Assembly: GCF_963678635.1 (NCBI RefSeq)
Contig: NC_087067.1
Span: 53,872,233-53,936,232 of the forward strand
Length of the DNA stretch: 64,000 nucleotides
DNA from: Symsagittifera roscoffensis
Taxonomy: Eukaryota > Xenacoelomorpha > Acoela > Convolutidae
Reading direction: 5' to 3'
This document shows positions 42,741 through 54,780 of this stretch, piece by piece. The notes under the pieces are model-generated. The model worked only from the letters and a program-made list of their open reading frames with translations. It was not told the DNA's origin and searched no databases. Within the stretch, counting starts at the first letter, position 1, and each line of letters begins with the position of its first letter. The translations under genes were made by a program, and so were the position numbers.

Positions 42741-43640
42741 GTCATGGATAGGTTGTTCTAGGCTGGTAAAAAGATCTTCGAAGCTTTCATCCAGGATGGG
42801 CCAGCTTTCCTACTCAGCAGATGTGTGGAGTTCTTACGAATAGATGCGTTTTTGATCTTGAGCCTACTGACGCACAGGAATCTGGCAGTAATTCATCGTT
42901 TGATGAAGTATGAGGATCCGATAGCCACGGCACAAGTTCATCCCACCATCCAAACCTGCTCGTACAAGTGCGCTGCTGGGCTGAAAACACTCCTGGTGGA
43001 TCCCTATTGATGCAGAATAGGCATTTGACGGAAGACTATACGGATCTGAAGTCTAGAGGGCAGGTTCTGGAGGTGAATGGGGGTATGCCACTTTTGAACG
43101 ACCTGTGCTTGGCCATGCGATCGGATCCCCTAAGAGTGTTAAGTGGTTTGGTGGAAGTGTTGACTTGCGTCTATGGGCCAGCAGTGACCTATACTTTCCC
43201 GGACCCCTTGATTGCGGCGTAATGGCACTCGGTGATACATGTCAATTTGAGCAGCGTACTTGATGGGACGACGTTGAATTGGTGCGAGCAGGAACACTTG
43301 AGAACGCAGATGAGTGAGACGGTACTGTTTGGGAAGATCAAGGATCCCAAATTGATTGTATTGAATTTCGGAGGACGGGCGGAAAGCATGCCCAAAGTTC
43401 TTGAACTTGAACCCTCTTGAAAAGCAAGCTGGAGAGATTTTGAAAATCCGGCTTAGATGGAGAAACTCTAGTTGATAAAGAGGCAGCTGATGAATCTTTA
43501 GCCGCACTTACATAGTTCCCTGTCGTGAGGAAATTGAATTTGGGGATGACCAGTTTCTTGTTGTTATCGTCTGCGCAGGCTAAGAGAATGGTAGAGCAAA
43601 AGTGGCAAAATGACTAGAAATTGCTCCAAATAGATAAGAA
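42741..43640 (+). pseudogene. ORF B relic and start of integrase relic, unit 4
   Basis: MPLLNDLCLAMRSDPLRVL, VYGPAVTYTFPDPLIAA and DGTTLNWCEQEHLRTQM are present. The integrase piece is cut after the MTRNCSK-type start. Confidence 0.82.
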
Positions 43641-43644
43641 TAGT

Positions 43645-44120
43645 GGGCGAAGTTAGGAGTGTGATTGAGGAGACCGGACTAGAAAACAAGGTCCCAATTA
43701 AAATGATGGCCTGGTCATAGTGGAGGAAGGGCCCTTAGGCCTGAATGCGGAGATTGTCTGCAACACCAGGAAAAATCTGTCGCCTTAAGGGTTGGAAGAG
43801 GTAAAGTTGCAACATGAGGGACACAGGCTTGATGCGGCTGGCGCCCTATACATACCTCTCAGAGATCATAAGAAGCTGAACCCGATTACACCCTTGCAAC
43901 TGTGGATTGATACTGCTGGAAACAAGAGAAATCTCCTTGCGGAAAACAGGTTCGAGGACACCCTGAAGCGAGAGCGCTTGGAAGCTGCTGAGGAGGAAGA
44001 AGCACCTAGGGAGGCCGACGAAGAATTGGTCACTGGTGCGACCGCTGAAGGGACGACCAGACGTACAGCCCTGGTACCACACTGGAGCTTCTGCGTGACT
44101 TGGGTGGCAGTGAACGGGAA
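43645..44120 (+). pseudogene. ORF B C-terminal relic
   Basis: GLEEVKLQHEGHRLDAAGAL then YIPLRDHKK matches the ORF B end (GCEEIKVVHGEEEDKSAGAL, LIPRFQEE). This part of B is absent from the array units. Confidence 0.75.
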
Positions 44121-45400
44121 AACACGGCGACGTCACCTCTTGGATCTCCTTCGAAGAACCTGGAGCTGCAACTTGGGAGTCAGCCGGTAGCATTGAACAC
44201 AGTATTCTTGAGCAATGAGAGTGGGGACAAGAACACCTTCGAAGGGAATAAGACGACGTTTATGAGTACTCAGATCAAGAGGGATGGGAGAAGTTTTGCT
44301 AAAATTCAAGCGAATGGTGGCGAGGAAGACAGATGTCGAAGAGTTCAAGGAGGAATTTTGGGACATAATTGTAGAGTTCCGAGAGCCCATTTGATGGGAA
44401 CCGTATTGGACATGGACGCGAGAGGGGAGCTGATCAACAAGATTATTCATACCAAGGAGACCAGGCTAGGCACTTTACCTAGATCTTGTAAAGAGAACTC
44501 TACTCTAAACAGAAAATGTGAAAGTGAGAAAGTCAAGGCAAAATTGCTTAACAAGGATAAATCTAATAATTTAGGTAAAAATATGATTTTACCTAAAACT
44601 AGAGGGGGAAAAAGGCATTAGAGACAAGAGAATAAGGGGCGCAACAATCAGCGGGAGGGGACCAGGAGAAAGATGCAGCCTCGGTAGTGGTTGTGTCCAC
44701 GCCCCCATTCAAATAGTCGAGGACAAGGAAAAGGAAACGGTAAAATGAGGAAGGAAGTCCCTCAGCAGAAGCAGTAACGGAGGCGAACTTGCAGACAATA
44801 CTACCGATGATATTGGCGAGAAAGAATACGGCGGCCTACAGAGAAAATTCAACTTCTAGAAAACCAACGGAAGTGATGGCCGACATGGAGAGTGCACCGG
44901 GGCCAGTGACAAACAAGGCTTCAGGCCGCAGCGAGTTAAGATAAAGAGAGGATCTACCAGTGAGCAGTTATTGAAAGTGGATGTCTGCATAGATTGGATC
45001 TAGCGTCAACACCAGAGTGTCGGGCAACAAATCATGAGCAATCCGCTAGAGAAAGCCTCCCGAGAAACACGGCTCGTTCTTAGTGGATAGCCTTGGACAT
45101 GATTAAGGAACTGGAGAAGTGTTCGCAGAAGCTAGATAGAGGAGTGTCCCGGAAGCGCCGGAGTTGGGCGACGCAGCAAAAGGCAGAAGTGAAAAAATTG
45201 GAACTGAGGAGCCATTTAAGGGAGAACCTGGAAGAAACTACAGCTAGAAAACTTTGAGATTGAAATGAGGGCTTGTTAGTCAGCCAAGCTTCTGATGGCG
45301 AACCCTTTCATCAGGACCGAGGGTCAACTGCTGTTTGCATGGTGCCTGGCTTGAGTTTCACTTCAAGACCGGACTTTGTGCGATAAGCTAAAAATCGGCG
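44121..45400 (+). pseudogene. ORF C relic
   Basis: TDVEEFKEEFWDIIVEFREP and LDMDARGELINKIIHTKET match ORF C residues about 170-225 (LDRVAFMEEVWTVVQSYGTQ, NQPLMREVLYKLDE). At 45,290-45,345 NPFIRTEGQLLFAWCL matches the C-terminus VPYVRTELQLRFAWCM. The stretch between is decayed. Confidence 0.7.
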
Positions 45401-46640
45401 ACAGAGGTCTACACGTTTACCAAATGATGACGCAGCATGTCGCTCGAGACGATTCTGAGTTGAGCCTAGCGAGGAAGAAAGACGCTACGTGTCAATGATA
45501 CCTGATGCGGCAATCCAAGCCTGCTACCAGAGGGCAACTAAGAATCGAGCATTGGAAAGGAGAGTCTCGAGCATCACCCTGAACGTATACTAGAATGCAG
45601 TGATTGAGAAGGACACTGATTCCATGCAATCTCTCGAGAACCACGGGCAAGACATTCGACAGTTGAAATTATGGGCATCGTGCGATGGCAAAAGCTGTAG
45701 AACTCTCAAAAACCATACAAACGGGGGAGAATCAAGATGTCTCCGTAGATATGGGGATCTCTTGAAACCCTTTCTTTGGCACAGAACCAGGTGTTGCGTA
45801 CATGAACTATGAAGTCAAGGAGCTGCTGAAGTTTTGGACGAAAAACACAACTGAAATCGATACCTTACAGAGGGAGAAACCAAGCCTAGGCTTGCTTCTT
45901 GAAAATTATCCCAAAACTATCTGGGTGCCATGATCAGTAAGAGAGTAGAAGTAACACAGAAGAGAGAAGAATTCAGGCTTGGTGGCAAAGAAAATTTCCA
46001 GGTGCTGCGTACATGAACTTTGAAGTCAAGGAGTTGCTGAAGTTTTGGACAAAGAAGATAACTGAAATGGATACACTACAGAGGGAGAAGCCAAGCCTAG
46101 GCTTACTTCTTGAAAATGATTCCAAAACTATCTGCGTGCCATTATCACTAAGAAAGTAGAAGTAAGAGAGAAGAGAGTAGAATCCAGAATCGGTGGCAAA
46201 GAAACTGTCTTGATCACAAACGTGGGAGTGATCTGGAGGCTGTTGAGCTTTTATTGGTGCCCGCAACATTAGGCCAACTTGAACGAAGAGACCGAAGCTG
46301 ACCAGACCCCTACCTGGGAACGATTAGGGTTTGGCGAACCTGAACGTGATACACAAGGTGAGCTCACCTCATCAAGAAGAATGTAAAGTGAAAACGAAAA
46401 ATCTAGAAAGGAACTGCTGAAGAAAACGGAGTCTGACTTAGTGACAAGAGGTGAAGGACACTCATGTGTTGGGCGATCAAACGTGAGGATTCAATACTTC
46501 CAAATGAGGGACTTGGCCAATTGGTTTGGTGATGTCGGAGAGAAAGCGAAAAGCGATGTCCAATTTCTATCTGACTGCTACGCGAGCACAACCGTGATTT
46601 ATGCAACGGCATAGGATTCTTCTCGAGAAGGTGTATTCTG
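45401..46640 (+). pseudogene. ORF D relic with internal tandem duplication
   Basis: LARKKDATC matches CAKRRDALC; NYEVKELLKFWTKN and LQREKPSLGLLLEN match DYEQAVLLRFWTT and NPQAKLGLVLEE; VGVIWRLLSFYWCP matches MAVWELMRPSWCP; ANWFGDVGEKAKSDVQFLSD matches VLFGNVVMKARTETELIAD. The middle block is doubled at a 211-bp period (45,791 and 46,002), which shifts frame. No stop is seen at the C/D join. Confidence 0.72.
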
Positions 46641-47510
46641 GAGTCGCTAGAGATGCTAAAGTCTGAGGATCATCTAGTTACGGCATTGAGCGTGAAATCC
46701 TGATCAGGATTGCTACAGATGACCCAGAAGCACATCAAGGGATGGAAGGTGGGCCATAAAACGGAGATGGGATCCTTTTCGGTACTCAAGAGTGTGCGGT
46801 TGGCGAGAATGTCGCATCACTCACACCAAATGCTTAGGAAGATGTGGGCAGCAGTAACTGGACCCAGAGTGGATGACTTGTGAGATATCTGGGGAGAGGA
46901 AATATTTAATCTCGAGAGGGGACACTCTTATGACTTTGAGAAGCAGAGTTTGAGTGGGAAAGTATCAAAACACGCCCGTGCTCTGGATGAATCCAACTGA
47001 AATCATGAGAATATGATGGAGTTTGAACCTTTTCTGGGGGCACCTGGAGAACGCCACATCCGGAGCATTAGACTGACAAAAGGCGACTACTCGTGTCCTT
47101 GCGCGGCTCAGACTGTTTGGTACCCTAAGAAGAGCATCTCTGCCTGATAAGGGAAGTGGAAGAAACTCGTGCGACAAGGTTACCGGAAAACAACAGAAGG
47201 TAACCGTCTTCGTAGTGAGCTCGATGCCCGCACAGCGATGGATCGAGGAAAACGTGATGAAGTATAAGAGAGTCAAAACATCTACAGAGGCGTCAATACA
47301 TGCAGTTGATTTTAAAAAGAGACTTGAGCTCTTGGAGACTGCCTGCAGGGAATTCACCATACTTATGGAGGTAAAAATTTGGAGTCGAATGCATTTTTCT
47401 TGTATTCAGGGCCACCTTAACCTCTCGGTTGTACGTATTGACAAAAATTATATGAGGAAGCATAAGAAAGATTATTGTCGGTTCCTTGTGGAAATTGGAC
47501 CCTAGGCTTT
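46641..47510 (+). pseudogene. Relic of the region beyond ORF D
   Basis: It continues directly from the D relic and has protein-like stretches (MAHK-type KGWKVGHKTEMGSFSVLKSV, then RLARMSHHSHQMLRKMWAAV and WGEEIFNLERGHSYDFEKQS), plus an open 96-codon frame from 47,215. The matching part of the giant element lies left of position 1, so this cannot be confirmed here. Confidence 0.4.
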
Positions 47511-48470
47511 AAAGAGACCACTGCTTTTATATCTCAATGGGATAACCACTGGATGAAAGGGGTTAGGCAAGGTATCTAGAGATAACAGGGATGCAACAGA
47601 GTCTCTTTTAGAGGAGGATCTAGCGAAGAACGTGTGTCTGAGTCTGCACCATCATTTTTCCTTGAACAGAGTCCAAGGTGATGAAGCTGCCGAACCATCC
47701 TAAAATGCTTCAGGAGCAGAGATTGGACGTAAGACTAGGAGCAGTTGAAGGCATGGGAAGAAATCATGATCAGCTCTGATGACGGGCAAGAGTTGTCCAG
47801 GTAGATCATGATGTCGAGTACGTCTGGGTCTAGTAGTACCTCAAAGGCAGAGTGGACAGATTAAATCAGATACTTGGGAAAGTTTTTTTGATTCATGGAT
47901 CAGAGTAAAGGGGCTTGGGATTGAGCGTGAACTGAGATGAAATCCGATGAAAAAAAAACGAGATTCCAACCAATGAAGTAATGTTATCTAATATAATATA
48001 TCTATTTAGATATCAAAATATTGCATGACCAACTTCTCACTGGGTTGATTGAAAAGAAATTTCAAACGCCTTTTAAAACCAAGATTCAAAGTGCAGTCGG
48101 ATAACGATTGAATTTGTCAATTTTACGAGGCTGTGAATTATGAGGATGTAGATAAGGTTCTATAATCAGCAAAACTCTGTAAAAACATGATCAGCTCTGA
48201 TGATCACTGGCACTGTATCTTGACACACTGTATCTTGACACACTCAATATTCTGGAGGCTCACTGACATGAAGACAATGCGTGATGAGGACATCAAAATT
48301 GAGTCTGCGGAGTAAGTGGCAGTCGGTCATATCATGAATTTTATCTTGATTTTGATTTTGGGTTGAAAGGGTTTTTAAGACAATTTTGAATTAACCTTGT
48401 CATGCTTAAATAAAAACTTAAATTAAAAGTAAGAAAATCAGAAGAACCGAGTTCATGATTGCCGGAAGGT
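47511..48470. other. No recognisable gene
   Basis: Diverged sequence with no ORF above background. It includes a near-duplicate CACTGTATCTTGACA pair near 48,210-48,242 and AT-rich stretches. Confidence 0.4.
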
Positions 48471-48474
48471 GAAC

Positions 48475-49070
48475 CAAAAATTGGAGTTATATTCAAATAG
48501 CTATGCGCAACTTAAACAATTATCATTCTAGTTGAGTAGAGCGGGCATGTTCCCGATAGAATACTACTATTGGAGCAGGGAACAACTTGATTGGGAAGCT
48601 CGACCAATCAACGACCTAATGGTTCAAACTGAAAAATTTACCGTCCAGTTTTTGAAGCTTTGGACGCCGTATTTGAAGGTCCTTCAAGCTGACATTGTCG
48701 TTCTGGATGGCGTCTCCATTTGAGAGCAATATTCTGAATTTTTTGTTCGCCGGAGTCTAATTTTTTACCGAGATACACTCGTTTCGTGTATGAAGGACTA
48801 TTAGCCAATTCGTTTCGCAGTCAATTTCTTGAAACTTGGTGATCTTCCATATCTCTTCTATATCGTTTTTGAGTCTTTCGCGGGCGTTCTCACCTCTTGT
48901 AACCAAAAAATGGAGCTATAATTAAATTGCTATGCGCAATTTGAACAATTATCATTCTAGTTGAGTAGAGCTCGCATGTTCCCAATAGAATGCTACTACT
49001 GGAGCAGGGAACAACTTGATTGGGAAGGTCGACCAATCAACGACCTAATGGTCTAAACTGAAAAATTTAC
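48475..49070. repeat. Diverged direct repeat, about 160 bp, two copies
   Basis: About 48,480-48,640 and 48,905-49,070 share AACAATTATCATTCTAGTTG, ATGTTCCC(A/G)ATAGAAT and GACCAATCAACGACCTAATG in order. No coding potential is evident. Confidence 0.8.
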
Positions 49071-49173
49071 TAGAGCTAAAACTATTTATATCTTTTAACT
49101 TCTTGAGTTATCTTAGTTGTAATTGCTGATGGATTCCTGACGTGGATATTGAAATTAATTGCTAGAGTGTGTT

Positions 49174-49240
<67 letters not shown>
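49174..49240. repeat. (TAG)n microsatellite, about 22 copies
   Basis: An uninterrupted TAG run, the purest simple repeat in the window. Confidence 0.95.
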
Positions 49241-49241
<1 letters not shown>

Positions 49242-49924
49242 TAGGTTTCAGGACAATTTTCGAAGGGTTTTCACCCCTCAGTTTTCATGTGGCACAAAAT
49301 TGAACTTTTATAGGGTGTTGCAGGTTCTACAAGTGCATAGAATTAGCCATGCGCATGAGTTAATCTTGTCAGACGTTTCTCGGAAGAACGTTTGGTATAG
49401 CTCTGTGATTACAATTTTTTCGATTACCCCATCTGTTTTCACATTCTTTTCTACAATGTTCAGTAGTCTAGGAGCTTACCTCCAGAAGTTTTATCGCATT
49501 TTCTTAAGCGGGGTCGGGACACGCTGAACTAAGCTTGTTGACGGGTTGAACCTCTACGAGTGGATACTGCATAATGTATAATCGGATGCGTAGTTTTCTT
49601 GTGGCACTGAAATGTAGTAAAACACATCATGCAGTTCTATGAACATGGATAGCTGCAGGACTTTTGTACGGAACAGTCTCTCTTTGTGGTCGGTGCAGCC
49701 GTTGCGTTTCCATGAAGTCGCTCTTTCTGATTTTCTTAGATCTTTTCAATATCTGTTTTTGAGGGTTACCATACCTGTGATGGTGTGGTTTCCTTATTGA
49801 CTTGTGATTTCCTTATTGTCCAGTTTAAGCTGTCCAGTTTGAGATGTCCTTATTGTCCATTTTATTGTCAATTTCAAGCTTAAGAACGGCAGACTTAATT
49901 TGTTTGGACCCGTGTTGAGATCGG

Positions 49925-50330
49925 TGAAGTTATGGTTCTATATGGGGGTTTATTCGGATCTGCTTTATCTCTTCTTCCGTCAATAGCTTGAAGACAAAGT
50001 CTAACTTTTCGTAGTTGTGGGGAGTACTTTCACCTCCTTGTGAAAATAAATTCGAGAAGAACACATTGAAGAGTTCACACTTCTGCTGGTCGTTACATGC
50101 TATTTTTTTAATTCTCATCCTTCAGGTACATTTCGTCTGGGAACTGCTTATTCTTATCTAAAAACAAAGTGTTCCTGCAGTGAAGACCTACTTTGCTTGC
50201 AAATACTTTCTCTTCAAATAGTCGTTTAAGATTCCATGGGCATGTTTTTTCTTCTGGCTCATAATTTTAATAGGAAGCGTCAGTTGTATGTAGTCAGTTG
50301 CTATTTGCCTCAGTCGCTGTCTCGACTGTC
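49925..50330 (-). pseudogene. Possible LINE ORF2 linker relic
   Basis: On the minus strand LRQIATDYIQLTLPIKIM, then after frame changes NDQQKCELFNVFFSNLFSQG, resemble the segment between endonuclease and reverse transcriptase of non-LTR elements, where a K-x-ELFN-x-FF pattern is frequent. No RT motif was found nearby. Confidence 0.4.
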
Positions 50331-50620
50331 CTCCAATCACCGTCCAGTTTTTGAAGCTTTGGACACTGTATTTGAAAGTTCTTCAAGCTGACATTGTCGT
50401 TCTGGATGGCGTCTCCATTTGAGACCATATATTCTCCATTGTTTGTTCGTCGGGGTCTAATTTTTTACCGAGATACACTCGTTTTGTGTATAAAAGACTG
50501 CTAGCCAAATCGTTTCACGTCCTCTATGACGCAGTGAATTTCTTGAAACGTGGTGATCTTCTATATTTCTTCTATATCGTTTTCGAGTCATTCGCGGACG
50601 TTCTCACGTCTTGTTTCAGG

Positions 50621-51544
50621 TGTTCGTCGAAATTTGATTTCATTTATAGTTCGTTTCATTGGGTGTTTTCGGGGTTTTTTTTTCATCGATGTCTTTTTTT
50701 TCATCGATGTTCTCCTTTATTTTGTTTTTGTTTTCTTGAAGCTGCTTTTTGCTGGTCGTTTGGTTTTCAATGTTTCTTTGTCGGCGATTTGAATGAAATC
50801 AGTGGTTTCAGAGGTGGAGCACGTGCTTGCTGATCTGGATTCCGTAAATTGCTCGTGACAACCCGACGCACGCATTATTTTAACGAGTTATGTTGAGATA
50901 TGGCGGTTTTTAGGCTGACCCATCTAAAATTTACTTGAGTTCCCAGCCCTGTTTTTAACGGCGCTCGCGTGTTCTAGGTATTTAGAGACCTAGCCATGCT
51001 CATTTCTAGAGTAGGGGGCATTTTGGTAGTAGCCTTCAAGCAGTAGCTTGATCTTGATGTCCAATGTTTCAAGCAAACCGAAGTGGCTCTGACAGAGTGA
51101 GGTGAAAAAACGGAAGAAGTAGTGTTCCTCACCTTCGAGCCAATGGTTAAAGGGCCTATGTCTCTAAAACTTATATGTAAGCGGATGACTGTGCATTTCT
51201 GCACCGTGAAAAACTCCTTTTGTCGATCACTCACATTAAAAAGTTAAGTTGAAAGACGCATTACAGAAGATTTCTTGTACCATATTGGAAGCGAGTGTCT
51301 CTCAGTCTCTCAAACTAGTCGGTCAGAAGATAATATTACACTTTTCTGATGCAACTGACATAGTGCTGGTACGCTTATTGCTCCTAGTTTTTGCATACAT
51401 GAACCCAACATTCTTATACGTTTTCCAAAAAATGGTTGATATTGCTTGATAAGGCGGTGGTAGTACATACGGAGTAACCAGGGTGCAAAAATGTAACAGT
51501 CAGTCGTCCCCTTACGTCATATATGAGGCTGAGAGAAGTAGGTC
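50621..51544. other. No recognisable gene
   Basis: T-rich sequence with a doubled TTTTTTCATCGATGT stretch near 50,680-50,710, then mixed sequence. Short ORFs on either strand look random. Confidence 0.4.
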
Positions 51545-51639
51545 CTATAACCATAATATGAAGTTGCTGCTGAAATTGATATAGGGCTCAGAAAGAAAGA
51601 GATTTTGCTAACCAAGAGAGTCCTATACTTTGAAGAGAG

Positions 51640-52550
51640 TCCTGCAGTGACCTATACTTTCCCGGACCCCTTGATTGCGCCGTAATGGCACTCGGTGATA
51701 CATGTCATGTCAGTTTGAACAGCGTCCTTGATGGGACGGCGTTGAACTGGTGCGAGCAGGAACACTTGAGAACGCAGATGAGTGGATCCTAGGGAAGATC
51801 AAGGATCCCAAATTGATTGTGTTGAAATTCAGAGGACAGCTAAAGTGTAGAACCGGCGGCAAGCGACAGGGCCTGGTTGAAGCATGCCCAAAATTCTTGA
51901 ACTTGAACCCTCTTGAGAAGCAAGCTGGAGATATCTTGAAAATCCGGCCTAGACAGAGAAATTGTAGTTGATAAAGAGGCAGCTGAGCGTGAATCTTTAG
52001 CGGGATGTGCTACCAACCGCCTTTTCAGAGTTCCCTGTCGTGAGGAAATTGATCTTGGGGATGACCAGTTTCTTGTTGTTATCGTCCGCGCAGGCTAAGA
52101 GAATGGTAGAGCAAAAACGACAAAATGACTACAAATCGCTCCAAATAGATAAGAACAGGGGAAAGACAAAAAGGGGTCCTGGAGAAGGACAGCTAAAGTA
52201 CTTGAGCCAGTTTAACATGGAGCGAAAAGAGCTACAAGATGACACGGCGGGCGGTGTAGTGGCCTGTAAGAGGAGGGACGAAGAGAAAACCCTGCCCAGG
52301 CATAAAATGAGGAACCCAGAAATGAGGAAGGATCGCAAGAGGTGGATCAATGCATGCTTTTCATGCCTGCAGGTTAGGGATCATATCAGAAATATGAAAT
52401 TGCTGCTGAAATTGATATAGGGCTCAGAAAGAAAGAGATTTTGCTAACCAAGAGAGTCCTATACTTTGAAGAGAGTCCTGCAGTGACCTATACTTTCCCG
52501 GACCCCTTGATTGCGCCGTAATGGCACTCGGTGATACATGTCATGGAAAG
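51640..52550 (+). pseudogene. ORF B and integrase relics, unit 5
   Basis: GPAVTYT-type sequence, NWCEQEHLRTQ in a shifted frame, LPTAFSEFPVVRKLILGMTS, then RWINACFSCLQVRDHIRNMK. One frame of 137 codons (52,007-52,420) is open but in mixed registers. Confidence 0.8.
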
Positions 52551-52594
52551 TACTCGGAAAGGACTCGGAAAGTAAGAGATTTTGCTAATCAAGA

Positions 52595-52743
52595 GAGAGG
52601 TAAAGGAGGTCTCAATACCAGTCTACGATCCAAACAGAGGCAATTTGAAACCTCAGGAGCTGTGTGCCATCCTGCGCGTGAATTTCGCGGAAAGGGAGAT
52701 CACAGTACACTTGCGCAAGAAGTATTACCTGAGCATTGCCTGA
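52595..52743 (+). pseudogene. Macro-domain tail relic, unit 5
   Basis: VSIPVYDPNRGNLKPQELCA through RKKYYLSIA and TGA, one stop-free frame. Confidence 0.8.
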
Positions 52744-53326
52744 TTTTTGAGTTGGGACTGGAGTCTTGAGTTGGGACTTTATAGGGTAAACTGGGTGGTC
52801 GTACTTAGTGTAAGAATTATTTTTAAAAGAATATCTGGGTTGCTTAATTGAAAGAATATCTACGGTGCTAGATTAAAAGAACAATTGAATGATTTTATCT
52901 TGAATTGACGTTTGAAGTGGTGCACGTAAACTTGAAGCTTTGCTCATTGGAGCAAGCAGTCGACTAATTGATGAAAAAATCTCTTTTCAAAACTGTATAA
53001 AGCCTTTTCCTTTTGTAATTGTGAGTTAGCCAAGTAGTAGCGAGCTGACAAGGCTAAAATGCAGTTCTGTTTCAGATTGAACTTGATAATTTTACAGAAA
53101 ATTGAATTGCGAAACAATCGAAACCGACTTTCAAAAGATCTAGTGAGGATCTGAAGATCCACACAGTCAAGAGAACCTAGAGCAAAACCTTCTCGAGTGA
53201 TTAAATTTGGTTAGTATTTCTTGGGTGGTAGTTTCTGGGTTGGTACATCTTGAGCTGTAATATCAGATTTGGTGTTTCTTGAGCATTCTAAACTCATCAG
53301 TTATGGCTGATCATTTCTGAAAATCG

Positions 53327-53875
53327 ATGCCAGTGGCACTGAAAAAGCCAACACTCGATGAATTACAGGCGTTTGGGTGATCTGGACTTTTCGCAAGTGA
53401 ACGAGTGGATAGCGGTGATGTTGAGTGCCATCTTACAACTAGGTTCTCAAGGAGAAGGTAGGAAGTCTGAATTGGAGACCTTGTTGATGGGGGCTGCACT
53501 TACGATGAAATCTCGAACCAGGTGCAAACCAGAAGGCTGTCGTGGAGCACCGATGGATGCTTGAGGGATTCAATTTGGCGAGAAATCCCGGCTTGAATAA
53601 CACCACTGAGTATGGTGCTTGCAAGTTTCTTCTTCCCACTCGGCCAAGGAATAGGATGGGAGGTCCAATGAGCAGATATAGAAGTTGCAGCAAGAAGCTG
53701 TCAAAGGTAGGGATCGAAAGGCGAAGTCGCCGAGTGAACCTCTCGTGACACGTTCAAGGCCAGACTTGAAAATAGAGGTTGACGAAGTGCCCAGGGCGAC
53801 TGGCCGGTTCAATTTCGATTGCGTTGCTCAAGAGCAAATTAGTGAAGATCTGGTGACTTGGACCCCTCCATAACC
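53327..53875 (+). pseudogene. ORF A relic, unit 6
   Basis: QVNEWIAVMLSAILQLGSQG and ELETLLMGAA, then ARNPGLNNTTEYGACKF. The 78-bp duplication of units 1 and 2 is absent. Part of it recurs at 55,637-55,927. Confidence 0.7.
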
Positions 53876-54109
53876 CACACCATTTTTCAGAGATCTGGAC
53901 TTCAGACAGACCAAATTGCTAACAGATTTTTGAGAGATCTGTGGCACTGGATTGACGCCCAACTCAACCAGTGGCAGCCAAAACAGCGCGGGGACGTCTA
54001 GTTACGAGGACTTACAAGAAAGATTGCAGGCAAGGTCGGCGAGAGCGCCGCGTCGGGAGAGGAACCGGCTACTTGGAAGATACATCCGGTGAGGGGTGCC
54101 ATTATATCT

Positions 54110-54780
54110 AACTACAAGAAAGACGTCAATTCGAGATACCATAACACAATAGGGAGGACTGGACGAGCGCTAAGTGGGAAAGGAGAGCTGCATTCCACGA
54201 TGCGGCCTGGGTCGATTATCTGACGAAACCAAGGATACCCGAAGGCGCAGTTCACTTGATCATAGGAACAGCTTGGTCAGCGTTCTCACTAGAGTCAGTG
54301 TTCTCACTAGAATCAGGGTTTACCCTCAAATCGATATCTTGAGCTTTTCAGATGCGGCGAAACCTCAGATGCTGGCTTCACCAGAGATGCTGCAGGTGAG
54401 GAAAATACATACGGTCACAATGATAATGGGCGCGAATGACGTTTTTAGAGGCGAATCCAGGAAGATGACACAGTTATTGGAGAAATTAAGCTGCTTGTTG
54501 CAAGAGGTGAGGATCTATCTGGATCCCACAATATTGACGATTTGTAAAGTGCCGTAGAACATGCAGCTGGACGACAAAAGACGAAACAAGAACTAGAGGG
54601 TGCGTCATATCAACGGCGCGATAGTTGAGATCCAGAGAAATAGCGTCCTGCCCTTGAGGTTGCTGGGTTTGACCTGCATGATGAAACACTGCCTGCCGGA
54701 TGGGTGCGAATCTGAACGCATCCATTTTGATCAACCAAGAGGCATGGAGTGGCTGAACAAAGTGTTCCAGAGACACAAGA
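54110..54780 (+). pseudogene. SGNH-like relic, unit 6, copy a
   Basis: TVTMIMGANDVFRGESRKMT and CESERIHFDQPRGMEWLNKV. The duplicate is at 56,162-56,832. Confidence 0.55.

Larger units (their letters stand above)
40450..43644 (+). repeat. Array unit 4, truncated (3.2 kb)
   Basis: Near-copy of unit 3 with the same deletion junction. It breaks off about 43,644 inside the integrase relic, where a different B-C-D relic begins. The 18-bp array (41,396-41,455) has three copies. Confidence 0.85.
48640..50620. repeat. Diverged direct repeat, about 270 bp, two copies
   Basis: About 48,640-48,900 and 50,338-50,617 share GTCCAGTTTTTGAAGCTTTG, CATTGTCGTTCTGGATGGCG and TTTTTTACCGAGATACACTC. On the minus strand this could be part of a LINE relic. 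Confidence 0.8.
51545..53326 (+). repeat. Array unit 5, 3' part only
   Basis: It enters the array abruptly within an integrase-relic tail (about 51,558), carries one B-integrase block and a small extra B piece, the macro tail, then the spacer. It is nearly identical to 29.93-30.3 kb and neighbouring parts of unit 1, so it is the same subfamily. Confidence 0.82.

Noticed and set aside
51240-51450. 66-codon plus-strand ORF
   Set aside because: No recognisable motif, no relic, length within chance expectation.
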